From assembly GCF_006384975.1 (NCBI RefSeq), contig NZ_CP021645.1, positions 620,001 to 684,000 of the forward strand: a stretch of DNA of 64,000 nt, given 5' to 3'. Positions 1 to 7,663 of this stretch are shown here, one piece after another (position 1 is the first letter of the stretch; each line of letters begins with the position of its first letter). The notes under the pieces are model-generated. The model was given only the letters and a program-made list of their open reading frames with translations, searched no databases and was not told the origin of the DNA. The stretch comes from Pseudomonas oryzihabitans. GTDB taxonomy: Bacteria > Pseudomonadota > Gammaproteobacteria > Pseudomonadales > Pseudomonadaceae. The position numbers and the translations under genes are program-made.

Positions 1-565
1 GTAGGCCCAGGTGGCCATGAATGAAGATCCAGTTCAGCGGCACGTTCAGCGCCAGGCCGGCGAGCCCTACCAGCATGGCCGGGCGGGTACGCCCCAGGCC
101 GTCGCTGAAGCAGCGCAGCACATAGTAGAAGGCGGTGGCGGGCAGGCCCATGGCGATGCCCTTGAGATAGAGCAGGGTCGGGCCGATCAGTTGCGCATCG
201 ACGTGCATGGCCACCAGCAGTGGTCGGGCATTGAGCAGCAGCAGGCTGGCGATGAGGCCGCAACCCAGGGCCAACCACAGTGCCTGGCGTACCAGCGGGC
301 CGATCTCGTCGCTGCGGCCGCCACCGTGACGCTCGGCCACCTTGGGCGTGGTCGCCAGCAGGATGCCGGTCATCAACAGGAATACCGGAATCCATACCGA
401 GTTGCCCAGGGCGACGGCGGCGAGATCCAGCGGTCCGACGCGACCGGCCATCACGGCGTCGACGAAGCCCATGGCCGAATGGGAGAGCTGGGCGATGACG
501 ATGGGCGCGGCCAGGGAAAGCAGGGCGCCGAATTCACGTCTGATGCGGGGCAGGGAGGAGGTCAC
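1..565 (-). CDS. MATE family multidrug efflux transporter, N-terminal part (cut by window edge)
   Basis: The first 188 residues of a polytopic inner-membrane antiporter that exports drugs or dyes in exchange for Na+ or H+. The translation opens VTSSLPRIRREFGALLSLAA and continues with APIVIAQLSHSAMGFVDAVM, the first-helix signature of MATE proteins (NorM/PmpM type). Several further hydrophobic helices follow before the window edge cuts the gene. The GTG at 565 is chosen because an in-frame stop lies just upstream. The gene is divergent from pdxB with about 130 bp between them. The family call is firm; the substrate cannot be told. The C-terminal half is outside the window. Confidence 0.85.
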   Translation of the reverse strand, partial: MTSSLPRIRREFGALLSLAAPIVIAQLSHSAMGFVDAVMAGRVGPLDLAAVALGNSVWIPVFLLMTGILLATTPKVAERHGGGRSDEIGPLVRQALWLALGCGLIASLLLLNARPLLVAMHVDAQLIGPTLLYLKGIAMGLPATAFYYVLRCFSDGLGRTRPAMLVGLAGLALNVPLNWIFIHGHLGL

Positions 566-694
566 TTGATCGTTCGGTCAGCTTCGGGGCGGATAGTCTA
601 GTCCTCGTGGTCGGTGTGACAAGTCTCGCGGTAAGCGTTGCCTGGCGTGGGTGGCCTGCTAAAGTGCCGTCCCCGATCCTGCGAGTGCCCAGGC

Positions 695-1840
695 ATGCAC
701 ATTCTTGCCGACGAAAACATTCCGCTGCTGGACGCCTTCTTCGGTCCCCATGCGACCCTCGAACGCCTACCGGGCCGCGCCTTCGACCGCGCGGTGGTAG
801 GTCGCGCCGATGCCCTGCTGGTGCGCTCCATCACCCGCGTCGACGAGGCGCTGCTGGCGGATTCGCGGGTCGGCTTCGTCGGCACCTGCACCATAGGCAC
901 CGATCATCTCGACCTCGGCCATTTCGCCCGGGCCGGCATTCGCTGGAGCAATGCGCCCGGCTGCAACGCCCGCGGTGTAGTGGACTGGGTGCTCGGCGCC
1001 CTGCTGGCGCTGGCCGACGGCGCGGGGGCGGACCTCGCCCAGCGCACCTATGGCATCGTCGGCGCCGGCCAGGTTGGCGGTCGCCTGGCCGCGGTGCTGC
1101 AGGGGCTGGGTTGGCGGGTACTGGTCTGCGATCCGCCGCGCCAGGCCAAGGAGCAGGGCGACTTTCATGGGCTCGATGAGTTGATCGAGCGCTGCGATGT
1201 GCTCTGCCTGCATACCCCACTGATCCGCGAGGGCGAGCACCGTACCCTGCACCTGTTCGATGCCGCGCGGCTGGCCCGGCTGCGCCCGGGCACCTGGTTG
1301 CTCAATGCCTGTCGCGGCGAGGTGATCGACAACGCCGCCTTGCGTACCCACCTCGCAGGCGGCGCCGAGCTGGCGGTGGCGCTGGATGTCTGGGAAGGCG
1401 AGCCGGGTATCGATGCCGAGCTGGCGCGGCTGTGCCAGGTGGCGACGCCGCATATCGCCGGGCACAGCCTGGAAGGCAAATGGCGCGGCACGGCGCAGAT
1501 CTACGAGGCCTTCTGTGCCTGGGCCGGCATTACCCCGCGGCTGACGCTGGCCGAGCTGTTGCCGGCGCAGCAACTGGAGCGGCTGGTATTCGGTCGGGAA
1601 ACCCCGGAAGCCCTGGCCTTCAAGCGCGCCTGTCGCGCGGTCTACGATCCTCGCGACGACGACGCGGCGCTACGCGCGACCCTCGCTTTGCCGCCCCTGG
1701 CGCGGGCCCAGGCGTTCGACGCCCTGCGCAAGGGCTATCCCATGCGTCGGGAGATTCCGGGGCTGGTGCTCGAAGGGGCGGGCATGGCTCGGCTGGCGAG
1801 TGCCCTGGGGTGCGATTGGCGACATGGCGACGGCTCTTGA
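695..1840 (+). CDS. pdxB: Erythronate-4-phosphate dehydrogenase
   Basis: 381 aa, the usual PdxB length. It oxidises 4-phosphoerythronate with NAD in the DXP-dependent branch of pyridoxal 5'-phosphate synthesis, in the cytosol. The N-terminus [17 protein letters not shown] is diagnostic. The Rossmann motif [13 protein letters not shown] sits near residue 117. The catalytic Arg lies in [10 protein letters not shown] and the catalytic His in [11 protein letters not shown], as in D-2-hydroxyacid dehydrogenases, followed by the PdxB-specific C-terminal dimerisation domain. An upstream in-frame ATG at 638 is rejected because the extra 19 residues do not fit the family. The gene stands alone, divergent from the MATE gene. 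Confidence 0.95.
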   Translation: MHILADENIPLLDAFFGPHATLERLPGRAFDRAVVGRADALLVRSITRVDEALLADSRVGFVGTCTIGTDHLDLGHFARAGIRWSNAPGCNARGVVDWVLGALLALADGAGADLAQRTYGIVGAGQVGGRLAAVLQGLGWRVLVCDPPRQAKEQGDFHGLDELIERCDVLCLHTPLIREGEHRTLHLFDAARLARLRPGTWLLNACRGEVIDNAALRTHLAGGAELAVALDVWEGEPGIDAELARLCQVATPHIAGHSLEGKWRGTAQIYEAFCAWAGITPRLTLAELLPAQQLERLVFGRETPEALAFKRACRAVYDPRDDDAALRATLALPPLARAQAFDALRKGYPMRREIPGLVLEGAGMARLASALGCDWRHGDGS

Positions 1841-1962
1841 AGGGCTGCGTCGCTTAGGACCGGAGGCTAGGTGAAGCGTTCAGGTCGGCGGACCGACTCC
1901 CGCCAGGCGGCCAGCAGGCCGAACGGCGGGACGAGGGTGGAGCCGGACGGCTCCGCCCGGAC

Positions 1963-2244
1963 TCAGTGGTATTCGCAGAGGTAGGCGGTGTCTTCGGCTA
2001 CCTGGAGTTGGAACTTGCTATTGGCCGGCACGGTGAACTGGCTGCCCGCGGCGAAGGTTTCCCAGCTCTCGCTGCCGGGCAGTTTGACGGTCAGGGCGCC
2101 GGCCACCACGTGCATGACCTCCAGTTGGCTGGTGCCGAATTCGTATTCGCCGGGTGCCATCACGCCCAGGGTGGCGGGCTTGGACTTGAGGTTGAAGGCG
2201 ATGGATTTGACGGTGCCGTCGAAATATTCGTTGACCTTGAACAT
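1963..2244 (-). CDS. ppnP: Pyrimidine/purine nucleoside phosphorylase, PpnP (DUF1255) family
   Basis: A 93-aa single-domain cupin beginning [17 protein letters not shown]. Members of this family phosphorolyse a broad range of nucleosides to the free base and ribose-1-phosphate in nucleotide salvage. The whole chain matches the family layout, including the [19 protein letters not shown] segment in the middle and a Tyr-Leu-Cys-Glu end. It is monocistronic. A short GC-rich hairpin (GGAGCC-GGAC-GGCTCC, about 1939-1954) lies just past the stop but has no U-tract. Confidence 0.9.
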   Translation of the reverse strand: MFKVNEYFDGTVKSIAFNLKSKPATLGVMAPGEYEFGTSQLEVMHVVAGALTVKLPGSESWETFAAGSQFTVPANSKFQLQVAEDTAYLCEYH

Positions 2245-2316
2245 GCGGATTTCCTTGTACGAGAGCGGTTAGAACCGTCCGCGAGTATGCCCAAGGCCGT
2301 CCCCGGCTGTCACCGG

Positions 2317-2868
2317 TCAGCGGGCGAAAGCCGGCAGACTGGTCGGCAGCAGCTTGGCGGTATTGCGCGCATCGGTCTCGGCGCGGTGCAGCACGCCGGT
2401 GAAGGCCAGGCCCGCCGATTCCAGGGCGGCGGTAAGGCCCAGGGGGCGGGCCAGGCCGCGCGCCTTGGCGAAGGCTTGCTTGAGGTTGCGGTGCGGGACA
2501 CGCGCCAGATGGGTGTGCAGATCGTGCTCGCGCCAGGCGCGTTCGAGCAGGCGCCGGTCGAAGTCGCCCCAGCTGCACCAGCCGGCCAGGGTCGTCTCGT
2601 AGGCGCTCAACCAGGCTTCGAAGGCGGGCCAGGTTGCCTCCAGCGGCTCGGCAGCGTCGACATCGGCCTGGCTGATGTGAGTCAGGTCGCGACAGAAGGG
2701 GGTCAGCAAGGGCAGGCGCAGGGGCTGGACAAAGGTCTGGTAGCGATCCAGCTCCTGACCTTCGGCATCGACCATCACCGCGCCGATCTCGATGATCTCC
2801 ATCAGTTCTATGGGCCAGCCGCCGTCGTCGGTGGTCGCCTCCAGGTCCAGCACCAGCCAATGCTTCAT
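2317..2868 (-). CDS. DEDDh-type 3'-5' exonuclease (KapD/ERI-1-like)
   Basis: 183 aa with the RNase T/DnaQ-type fold. Motif I is LVLDLEATTDD (Asp and Glu ligands) near residues 5-14. The middle motif is DLTHISQADVD and motif III is HRAETDARNTAKL, giving the DEDDh metal-binding set. It should remove nucleotides from 3' ends of RNA or DNA, but the substrate is unknown. The start is placed at the ATG at 2868 (MKHWLVLDLEAT). A longer in-frame extension to 2988 adds 40 residues with no family resemblance. It is divergent from the YkgJ-like gene. Confidence 0.85.
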   Translation of the reverse strand: MKHWLVLDLEATTDDGGWPIELMEIIEIGAVMVDAEGQELDRYQTFVQPLRLPLLTPFCRDLTHISQADVDAAEPLEATWPAFEAWLSAYETTLAGWCSWGDFDRRLLERAWREHDLHTHLARVPHRNLKQAFAKARGLARPLGLTAALESAGLAFTGVLHRAETDARNTAKLLPTSLPAFAR

Positions 2869-3052
2869 CGTCGCGCCCTCGGGCCAGCCGCCTCGATCTC
2901 GGAGATAAGACGGTGGAAAAGCGGTGGGGTTGCGTGGGGCCTTGCGAATGAATGTTACATTCATGACTCGATAGCAGCATCTGGTCACGATTCGCTTGTT
3001 GTGCCCCGGCGTTGCTCTTAAGCTTCAAGCCTCTTCCTCGCGAGTTTCACCC

Positions 3053-3307
3053 ATGGAGTGCCGTCCGGGTTGTGGCGCCTGCTGTATCGCGCCGTCGATC
3101 TCCTCACCGCTGCCACGCATGCCCCAGGGCAAGCCTGCCGGCGTGCGCTGCGCCCATCTGGACAGCACCAACCGCTGCGATCTGTTCGGCTCGCCGCTGC
3201 GCCCCGCCGTGTGCGGAGGCTTCAAGGCCGAGCCGGCCTTCTGCGGCAGCAGCAGCGCCGAAGCCCTGGCCATCCTGCTGCGGCTCGAGGGTGAAACCGC
3301 CGCCTGA
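3053..3307 (+). CDS. YkgJ-family cysteine-cluster protein
   Basis: A small 84-aa protein with the CxxxCGxCC cluster at its N-terminus (MECRPGCGACCIAPS) and further cysteines in RCAHLD, RCDLFG and AVCGGF. This is the putative Zn/Fe-chelating fold of the UPF0153/YkgJ family. The biochemical role of the family is not established. The ATG at 3053 directly precedes the first conserved Cys. It lies about 50 bp upstream of the START-domain gene on the same strand, so the two may be co-transcribed. Confidence 0.85.
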   Translation: MECRPGCGACCIAPSISSPLPRMPQGKPAGVRCAHLDSTNRCDLFGSPLRPAVCGGFKAEPAFCGSSSAEALAILLRLEGETAA

Positions 3308-3354
3308 TCCGTTATACCCAAGGCTCCGACAACCACAACAACAAGGGACGTCCC

Positions 3355-3954
3355 ATGCACCAGCCGCTTCGCTCCATCCTCGCCCTGACCCTGCTCGCAG
3401 CCACTGGCTTGGCCCAGGCCGACGACTGGCAACTCGCCAAGCAGGAAGATGGTATCCAGGTCTATACCCGCGCCGTCCCCGGCTCCAAGTACAAGGCCTA
3501 CCGGGGCGTCGTCCAGATCAAGGCCGATCCGGCCACCATCGCCCGCTTGCAGGACGATCCGGTGGGCTCCTGCAAGTGGATCTACCGCTGCCAGTCGCTG
3601 CAGGTGCTCAAGCGTGAGGGCAATCAGGCCTGGACCTACATGCGTATCGACATGCCCTGGCCGGTCACTGCCCGTGACGTGGTGCTCCACGTGACCGAGC
3701 AGAAGACTCCCGATGGCGGTTTCACCCGCACCCTGGAAGGCGTGCCGGACTACCGTCCCCCGGTCGATGGCTACGTGCGGGTCGCGAGCTTCCAGGGTCA
3801 GTGGCGCGTGGTGCCCAAGAGCGGTGGTTCGGAAGTGACCTACGAGGCCCAGAGCGAGCCCGGTGGCAGCGTGCCGTCCTGGCTGGCCAACAGCTTCGTG
3901 GTGGATGCCCCGCTCAACACCCTGAAGGGCCTGCGCCAGGCCGCGCAACGCTGA
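3355..3954 (+). CDS. Exported START-domain lipid-binding protein
   Basis: 199 aa. Residues 1-22 form a signal peptide (hydrophobic core LRSILALTLLAATGLAQA, cleavage after AQA). The rest is one START/polyketide-cyclase-like domain: DDWQLAKQEDGIQVYTR opens it, with SCKWIYRCQSLQVLK and MPWPVTARDVV in the centre, the latter typical of bacterial START proteins. It probably binds a hydrophobic ligand in the periplasm; the ligand is unknown. A purine-rich AAGGGACGTCCC stretch precedes the ATG. Confidence 0.8.
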   Translation: MHQPLRSILALTLLAATGLAQADDWQLAKQEDGIQVYTRAVPGSKYKAYRGVVQIKADPATIARLQDDPVGSCKWIYRCQSLQVLKREGNQAWTYMRIDMPWPVTARDVVLHVTEQKTPDGGFTRTLEGVPDYRPPVDGYVRVASFQGQWRVVPKSGGSEVTYEAQSEPGGSVPSWLANSFVVDAPLNTLKGLRQAAQR

Positions 3955-4005
3955 TCGTGGGCGTGGCTCCGGCGGTCGAACCCGCTGGAGCCTGATCGCC
4001 CTAGC

Positions 4006-4083
4006 AATACCACCCCTTTAGTTAATGGCGCCCCGGTATAACAACTCGCTCGCCGCTGCCGTTGATTAATACCACCCCTATAG
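4006..4083. repeat. Two copies of a 16-bp direct repeat between convergent genes
   Basis: AATACCACCCCTTTAG at 4006-4021 and AATACCACCCCTATAG at 4068-4083 differ by one base. They lie in the gap between the START-domain gene and msrQ, whose 3' ends face each other. No hairpin with a T-run is formed. The function is unknown. Confidence 0.6.
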
Positions 4084-4127
4084 GGATGAGGCGGGAGAAT
4101 CGTCCTCCCTGCCTCGCCCTCCGGTGA

Positions 4128-4739
4128 TCAACGGGTAGGGGCAGTCGCCGGCTGGCTGCGGCGCCGACGGCGCCAGCCGTCCACTAGGCGGAAAGCCAAC
4201 AAGGCTGCGCCTATGGCGGCATAGATCGCCCACTCCTCGATGTCCGAGCGCACGATCCAGAGGTAGTGCAGCAGTCCCAGGCCGAGCACCAGGTAGGCCA
4301 GCCGATGCAGCTCCTTCCAGCGTTTGCCCAGGCGGCGCATGGCCAGGCGATTTGAGGTCACGGCGAGAGCCAGCAGGATCGGCAGGGCGGCGAAACCGAC
4401 GATGATGTAGGGCCGGCGCTGCAACTCCGTGATCAGCTGCGAAAGGTCGAAGCCCAGCACGAAAGTCAGGTAGCCGAGAAAGTGCAGCAGGGCATAGGTG
4501 AAGGTCCAGAGGCCCAACTGGCGGCGGATCACCGGCCAGAGCTTCCAGTGGGTGAGGCGCGACAGTGGTGTGAGGCTCAGGGTCAGCAGCAGCAACACCA
4601 GGGCGCCGGTGCCGAGGTTGTCCACCAGCGCCTTGCCCGGGTCGGGGCCGAGGGCGAAGGTCCAGGCCTGGTACAGCCACCACAGCGGCGGGCAGAGCGC
4701 GGCGACGAATACGGCAAGGCGCCAGAGCAGCAACCCCAT
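4128..4739 (-). CDS. msrQ: Heme b membrane subunit of the periplasmic methionine sulfoxide reductase
   Basis: 203 aa and about six membrane helices ([21 protein letters not shown] at the start). It belongs to the ferric-reductase-like YedZ/MsrQ family: conserved His residues in [19 protein letters not shown] and LGLLHYLW are the expected heme ligands. It carries electrons across the inner membrane to MsrP, which repairs oxidised methionines in envelope proteins. Its ATG overlaps the msrP stop by one base (TGATG), so the two are translationally coupled. The C-terminus is basic and poorly conserved. Confidence 0.93.
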   Translation of the reverse strand: MGLLLWRLAVFVAALCPPLWWLYQAWTFALGPDPGKALVDNLGTGALVLLLLTLSLTPLSRLTHWKLWPVIRRQLGLWTFTYALLHFLGYLTFVLGFDLSQLITELQRRPYIIVGFAALPILLALAVTSNRLAMRRLGKRWKELHRLAYLVLGLGLLHYLWIVRSDIEEWAIYAAIGAALLAFRLVDGWRRRRRSQPATAPTR

Positions 4740-5749
4740 CAGTAGTTTCTCCGCAGATCCATGCCGGCGTAGAGCGAGGCCACTTCCTCGCCGTAGCCGT
4801 TGAACATCAGCGTCGGCCGGATATTGGGGCTGAACAGCCTGCTGGGCAGGCGGCGTTCGCGTGCCTGGCTCCAGCGCGGGTGGTCCACTTCCGGATTGAC
4901 GTTGGCGTAGAAGCCGTATTCGTTGGGCGCCATGCCCTGCCAGGTGGTACGCGGCTGCTCTGCCACCAGGCTGATGCGGACGATGGACTTGATGCCCTTG
5001 AAGCCGTACTTCCAGGGCACGATCAAGCGCAGCGGGGCGCCATTCTGGTTGGGCAGCACCCGACCGTACATGCCCACCGTCATCAGCGTCAGCGGATGCA
5101 TGGCTTCGTCCAGGCGCAGGCCCTCCACATAGGGCCAGTCCAGCAGGGCGAAGCTGGAGTTCATGCCGGGCATGTGCTTGGGGTCCTTGAGCGTTTCGAA
5201 TCTCACGTAGCGGGCCTTGCCGGTGGGTTCGACGCGCTTGAGCAGGCTGGCCAGCGGAAAGCCCAGCCAGGGGATGACCATGGACCAGGCCTCGACGCAC
5301 CTCATGCGGTAGATGCGCTCTTCCAGGGTATCCGGGCCGAAGAGGTCTTCCAGGCCGTAGGTGCCGGGCTTGCCCACCTCGCCATCGACCACCACGCTCC
5401 AGGGCTGGGTGGGCAACTGCGCGGCATGGGCCGCGGGGTCGCTCTTGTCCGGGCCGAATTCATAGAAGTTGTTGTAGTGGGTGGCGTCCTTGAACGGGGT
5501 GATGGCCTCGCCCTTGACGGTTGCCGCCTGCCAGCGGGTGTCGGGCAGCTTGCGCTGGAACCAGTCCGGGCCCTTCGCCGGGTCGACGTCGGCGTAGCTG
5601 GAGGGGTCCGCCAGGGCCCAGCGGGGCAGGGTGGCGCCCGCCACGAGGGCCGCGCCGGCGCCGAGCAACTGGCGGCGGGACAGGTAGACGGCTTCGGGAG
5701 TGATCTCCGACGCACGACAGGCGGAGCGCGGAACGATCTTGATCGGCAT
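4739..5749 (-). CDS. msrP: Periplasmic methionine sulfoxide reductase, molybdopterin catalytic subunit
   Basis: 336 aa. A Tat signal is visible at residues 24-47 ([20 protein letters not shown], then WALA), so it is exported folded. The sulfite-oxidase-type molybdopterin domain follows. Cys151 in [14 protein letters not shown] is the molybdenum ligand, and [17 protein letters not shown] and [15 protein letters not shown] are near-invariant family stretches. The ATG at 5749 gives the family N-terminus (MPIKIVPRS); an in-frame extension to 5806 is not needed. It is first in a two-gene operon with msrQ. Confidence 0.95.
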   Translation of the reverse strand: MPIKIVPRSACRASEITPEAVYLSRRQLLGAGAALVAGATLPRWALADPSSYADVDPAKGPDWFQRKLPDTRWQAATVKGEAITPFKDATHYNNFYEFGPDKSDPAAHAAQLPTQPWSVVVDGEVGKPGTYGLEDLFGPDTLEERIYRMRCVEAWSMVIPWLGFPLASLLKRVEPTGKARYVRFETLKDPKHMPGMNSSFALLDWPYVEGLRLDEAMHPLTLMTVGMYGRVLPNQNGAPLRLIVPWKYGFKGIKSIVRISLVAEQPRTTWQGMAPNEYGFYANVNPEVDHPRWSQARERRLPSRLFSPNIRPTLMFNGYGEEVASLYAGMDLRRNY

Positions 5750-5965
5750 GACGAACCTCGACGGGGAGCGCTCGAAAGAGAGCGGCTGGCAATCAGCGTG
5801 AGACATCCCGGTCGTGAAAAACTTCCCAGCCCAGACGATAGCCTGCCACCCCGGTCCGGCGGAAGGCCGCTAGGCTACGGTTTGCCTTTGGTTCAGGTAG
5901 CCCGCGACCGGGCAGGGTCCAGACCCCGTGCCATACTCCAGCCACTTCACCCTTGGGAGTGCCAA

Positions 5966-7663
5966 ATGAAGAAGTTGATCAATAGCCCCACCGCGGTGGT
6001 TCGCGAATTGCTCGAAGGACTCGTGAGCCTCGATCCCAACCTGGCATTGCTCGCTGACGAACAGGTCGTGCTGCGCCAGCCGCTGGCGGATCGCCAGACA
6101 CGCCCCGTGGCGGTGATCTCTGGTGGCGGCAGCGGTCATGAACCGGCCCATGCCGGCTATGTGGGTGAGGGGATGCTGACCGCCGCCGTGGCCGGTGACG
6201 TCTTCACCTCGCCCAGCGTGGACGCGGTGCTGGCGGCCATTCGCGCGGCGGCGGGTCCGGCCGGCGCGTTGCTGGTGGTGAAGAACTACACCGGCGACCG
6301 TCTCAATTTCGGCCTCGCCGCCGAACTGGCCCGTAGCGAGGGCATTCCCGTCGAGACGGTGCTGGTGGCGGACGACGCCGCCCTGCGCCATACCGTGGCG
6401 CCGGAGAAGCGCCGGGGTATCGCCGGCACCGTGCTGATCCACAAGCTCGCCGGCGCGGCGGCCGCGGCCGGACGGCCGCTGGCCGAGGTGGCCGCCCTGG
6501 CCCGCGCGGCGGCTGCGGAGTTGCGCAGCATGGGCGTCGCCCTGGGCGCCTGCACCGTACCGGCGGTGGGGCACCCGGGCTTCGAGCTGGCGGACGACGA
6601 GGTGGAATGGGGCCTGGGCATCCACGGCGAGCAGGGCGTCGAACGCGGCCACTGGCTCGGTGCCGATGCCACCGTGGCGCGGCTGCTGGATACCCTGGTC
6701 GAAGACGGCGGCTATCCCGCCGGGACGCGCCTGGCGTTGCTGGTCAACGGCCTAGGCGCGACGCCGCCTCTGGAGCTCGCCCTGGTGGCGCGGGCCGCGC
6801 TGCTCGACCTGCGTCGGCGCGGCTTCGAGGTGGCGCGGGCCTGGACCGGCACCTTTCTTAGTGCCCTGGACATGCCCGGTTGTTCGCTGTCGCTGCTGCC
6901 GGTGGACGAGGCGCGCCTGGCCCTGCTGGATGCCCCGACCCGAGCCCGTGCCTGGGCGGGCGACGGTCACGTACCGACGGCGCCCCAGCTATTGCCTGCG
7001 CCCCAGGCCGCAGCCACGGCAGCCACCACCACACCCGGTCCCCTGGCCGAGCGCCTGCGCGCGGCGGCGGACGCGGTGATCGCCACCTTGCTCGCCAACG
7101 AAGCCCACCTCACCGAACTGGACAGCCGCGCCGGCGACGGCGACCTGGGCACCAGCCTCGCCCGCGGTGCCGAAGCCATGCGCGCGCTGCCGGCCAGTGC
7201 CTGGTACAGCCCTGCCAGTGCGCTGGCCGCCACGGGGCAGGCGCTGCGCCGGGCCATCGGTGGTAGTTCCGGACCCTTCTATGCCTGCGCCCTGGTCCGT
7301 GCGGCCCAGGTGCTGGACGGCGTGGAGCGACCGACGCTGAGCCAGTGGGCCCAGGCCTTCGATCAGGCGGTGCAGGCCCTGGCCGAATTGGGTGGTGCCC
7401 AGCCAGGGCAACGCACCATGCTCGATGCCTTGCGACCGGCGGCGGACGAGCTGCTGGCGGCTGCGCAGGCCGGAGTGAGTCCCGCGGAGGCCTTCAAGGC
7501 GGCGCTCGCCAAGGCCAGGGCCGGCGCCGATGCCACCGCCGAGATGGTGCCGGGCCAGGGTCGCGCCAGCTACCTGGGCACGCGTACCCTGGGCATTCCC
7601 GATGGCGGCGCCGTGGCAGTGGTGTACTGGTTGGAGGCGCTGGAGCCGGTGGTCGTGTCTTAA
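5966..7663 (+). CDS. Dihydroxyacetone kinase, DhaK-DhaL fusion (ATP-dependent)
   Basis: 565 aa. Residues 1 to about 325 are DhaK: ISGGGSGHEPAHAGYVGEGM binds the substrate, and His220 in GLGIHGEQG is the residue that forms the hemiaminal with dihydroxyacetone. About 25 Ala/Pro-rich residues link it to DhaL (about 360-565), with the Mg-ATP motif SRAGDGDLGTSLARGA and IGGSSGPFYA. Fusion of both domains marks the ATP-using form rather than the PTS-linked form. The product is DHAP for glycolysis. It is convergent with the GH65 gene: the TAA at 7661 overlaps the GH65 stop. The ATG at 5966 gives MKKLINSP, the family start. Confidence 0.93.
   Translation: MKKLINSPTAVVRELLEGLVSLDPNLALLADEQVVLRQPLADRQTRPVAVISGGGSGHEPAHAGYVGEGMLTAAVAGDVFTSPSVDAVLAAIRAAAGPAGALLVVKNYTGDRLNFGLAAELARSEGIPVETVLVADDAALRHTVAPEKRRGIAGTVLIHKLAGAAAAAGRPLAEVAALARAAAAELRSMGVALGACTVPAVGHPGFELADDEVEWGLGIHGEQGVERGHWLGADATVARLLDTLVEDGGYPAGTRLALLVNGLGATPPLELALVARAALLDLRRRGFEVARAWTGTFLSALDMPGCSLSLLPVDEARLALLDAPTRARAWAGDGHVPTAPQLLPAPQAAATAATTTPGPLAERLRAAADAVIATLLANEAHLTELDSRAGDGDLGTSLARGAEAMRALPASAWYSPASALAATGQALRRAIGGSSGPFYACALVRAAQVLDGVERPTLSQWAQAFDQAVQALAELGGAQPGQRTMLDALRPAADELLAAAQAGVSPAEAFKAALAKARAGADATAEMVPGQGRASYLGTRTLGIPDGGAVAVVYWLEALEPVVVS

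Noticed and set aside
1939..1954. Hairpin after ppnP
   Set aside because: Short stem without a U-tract; not called as terminator.
4880..5965. 362-residue N-terminal extension of the dihydroxyacetone kinase frame
   Set aside because: It runs antisense through msrP; the kinase starts at 5966 with the family N-terminus.
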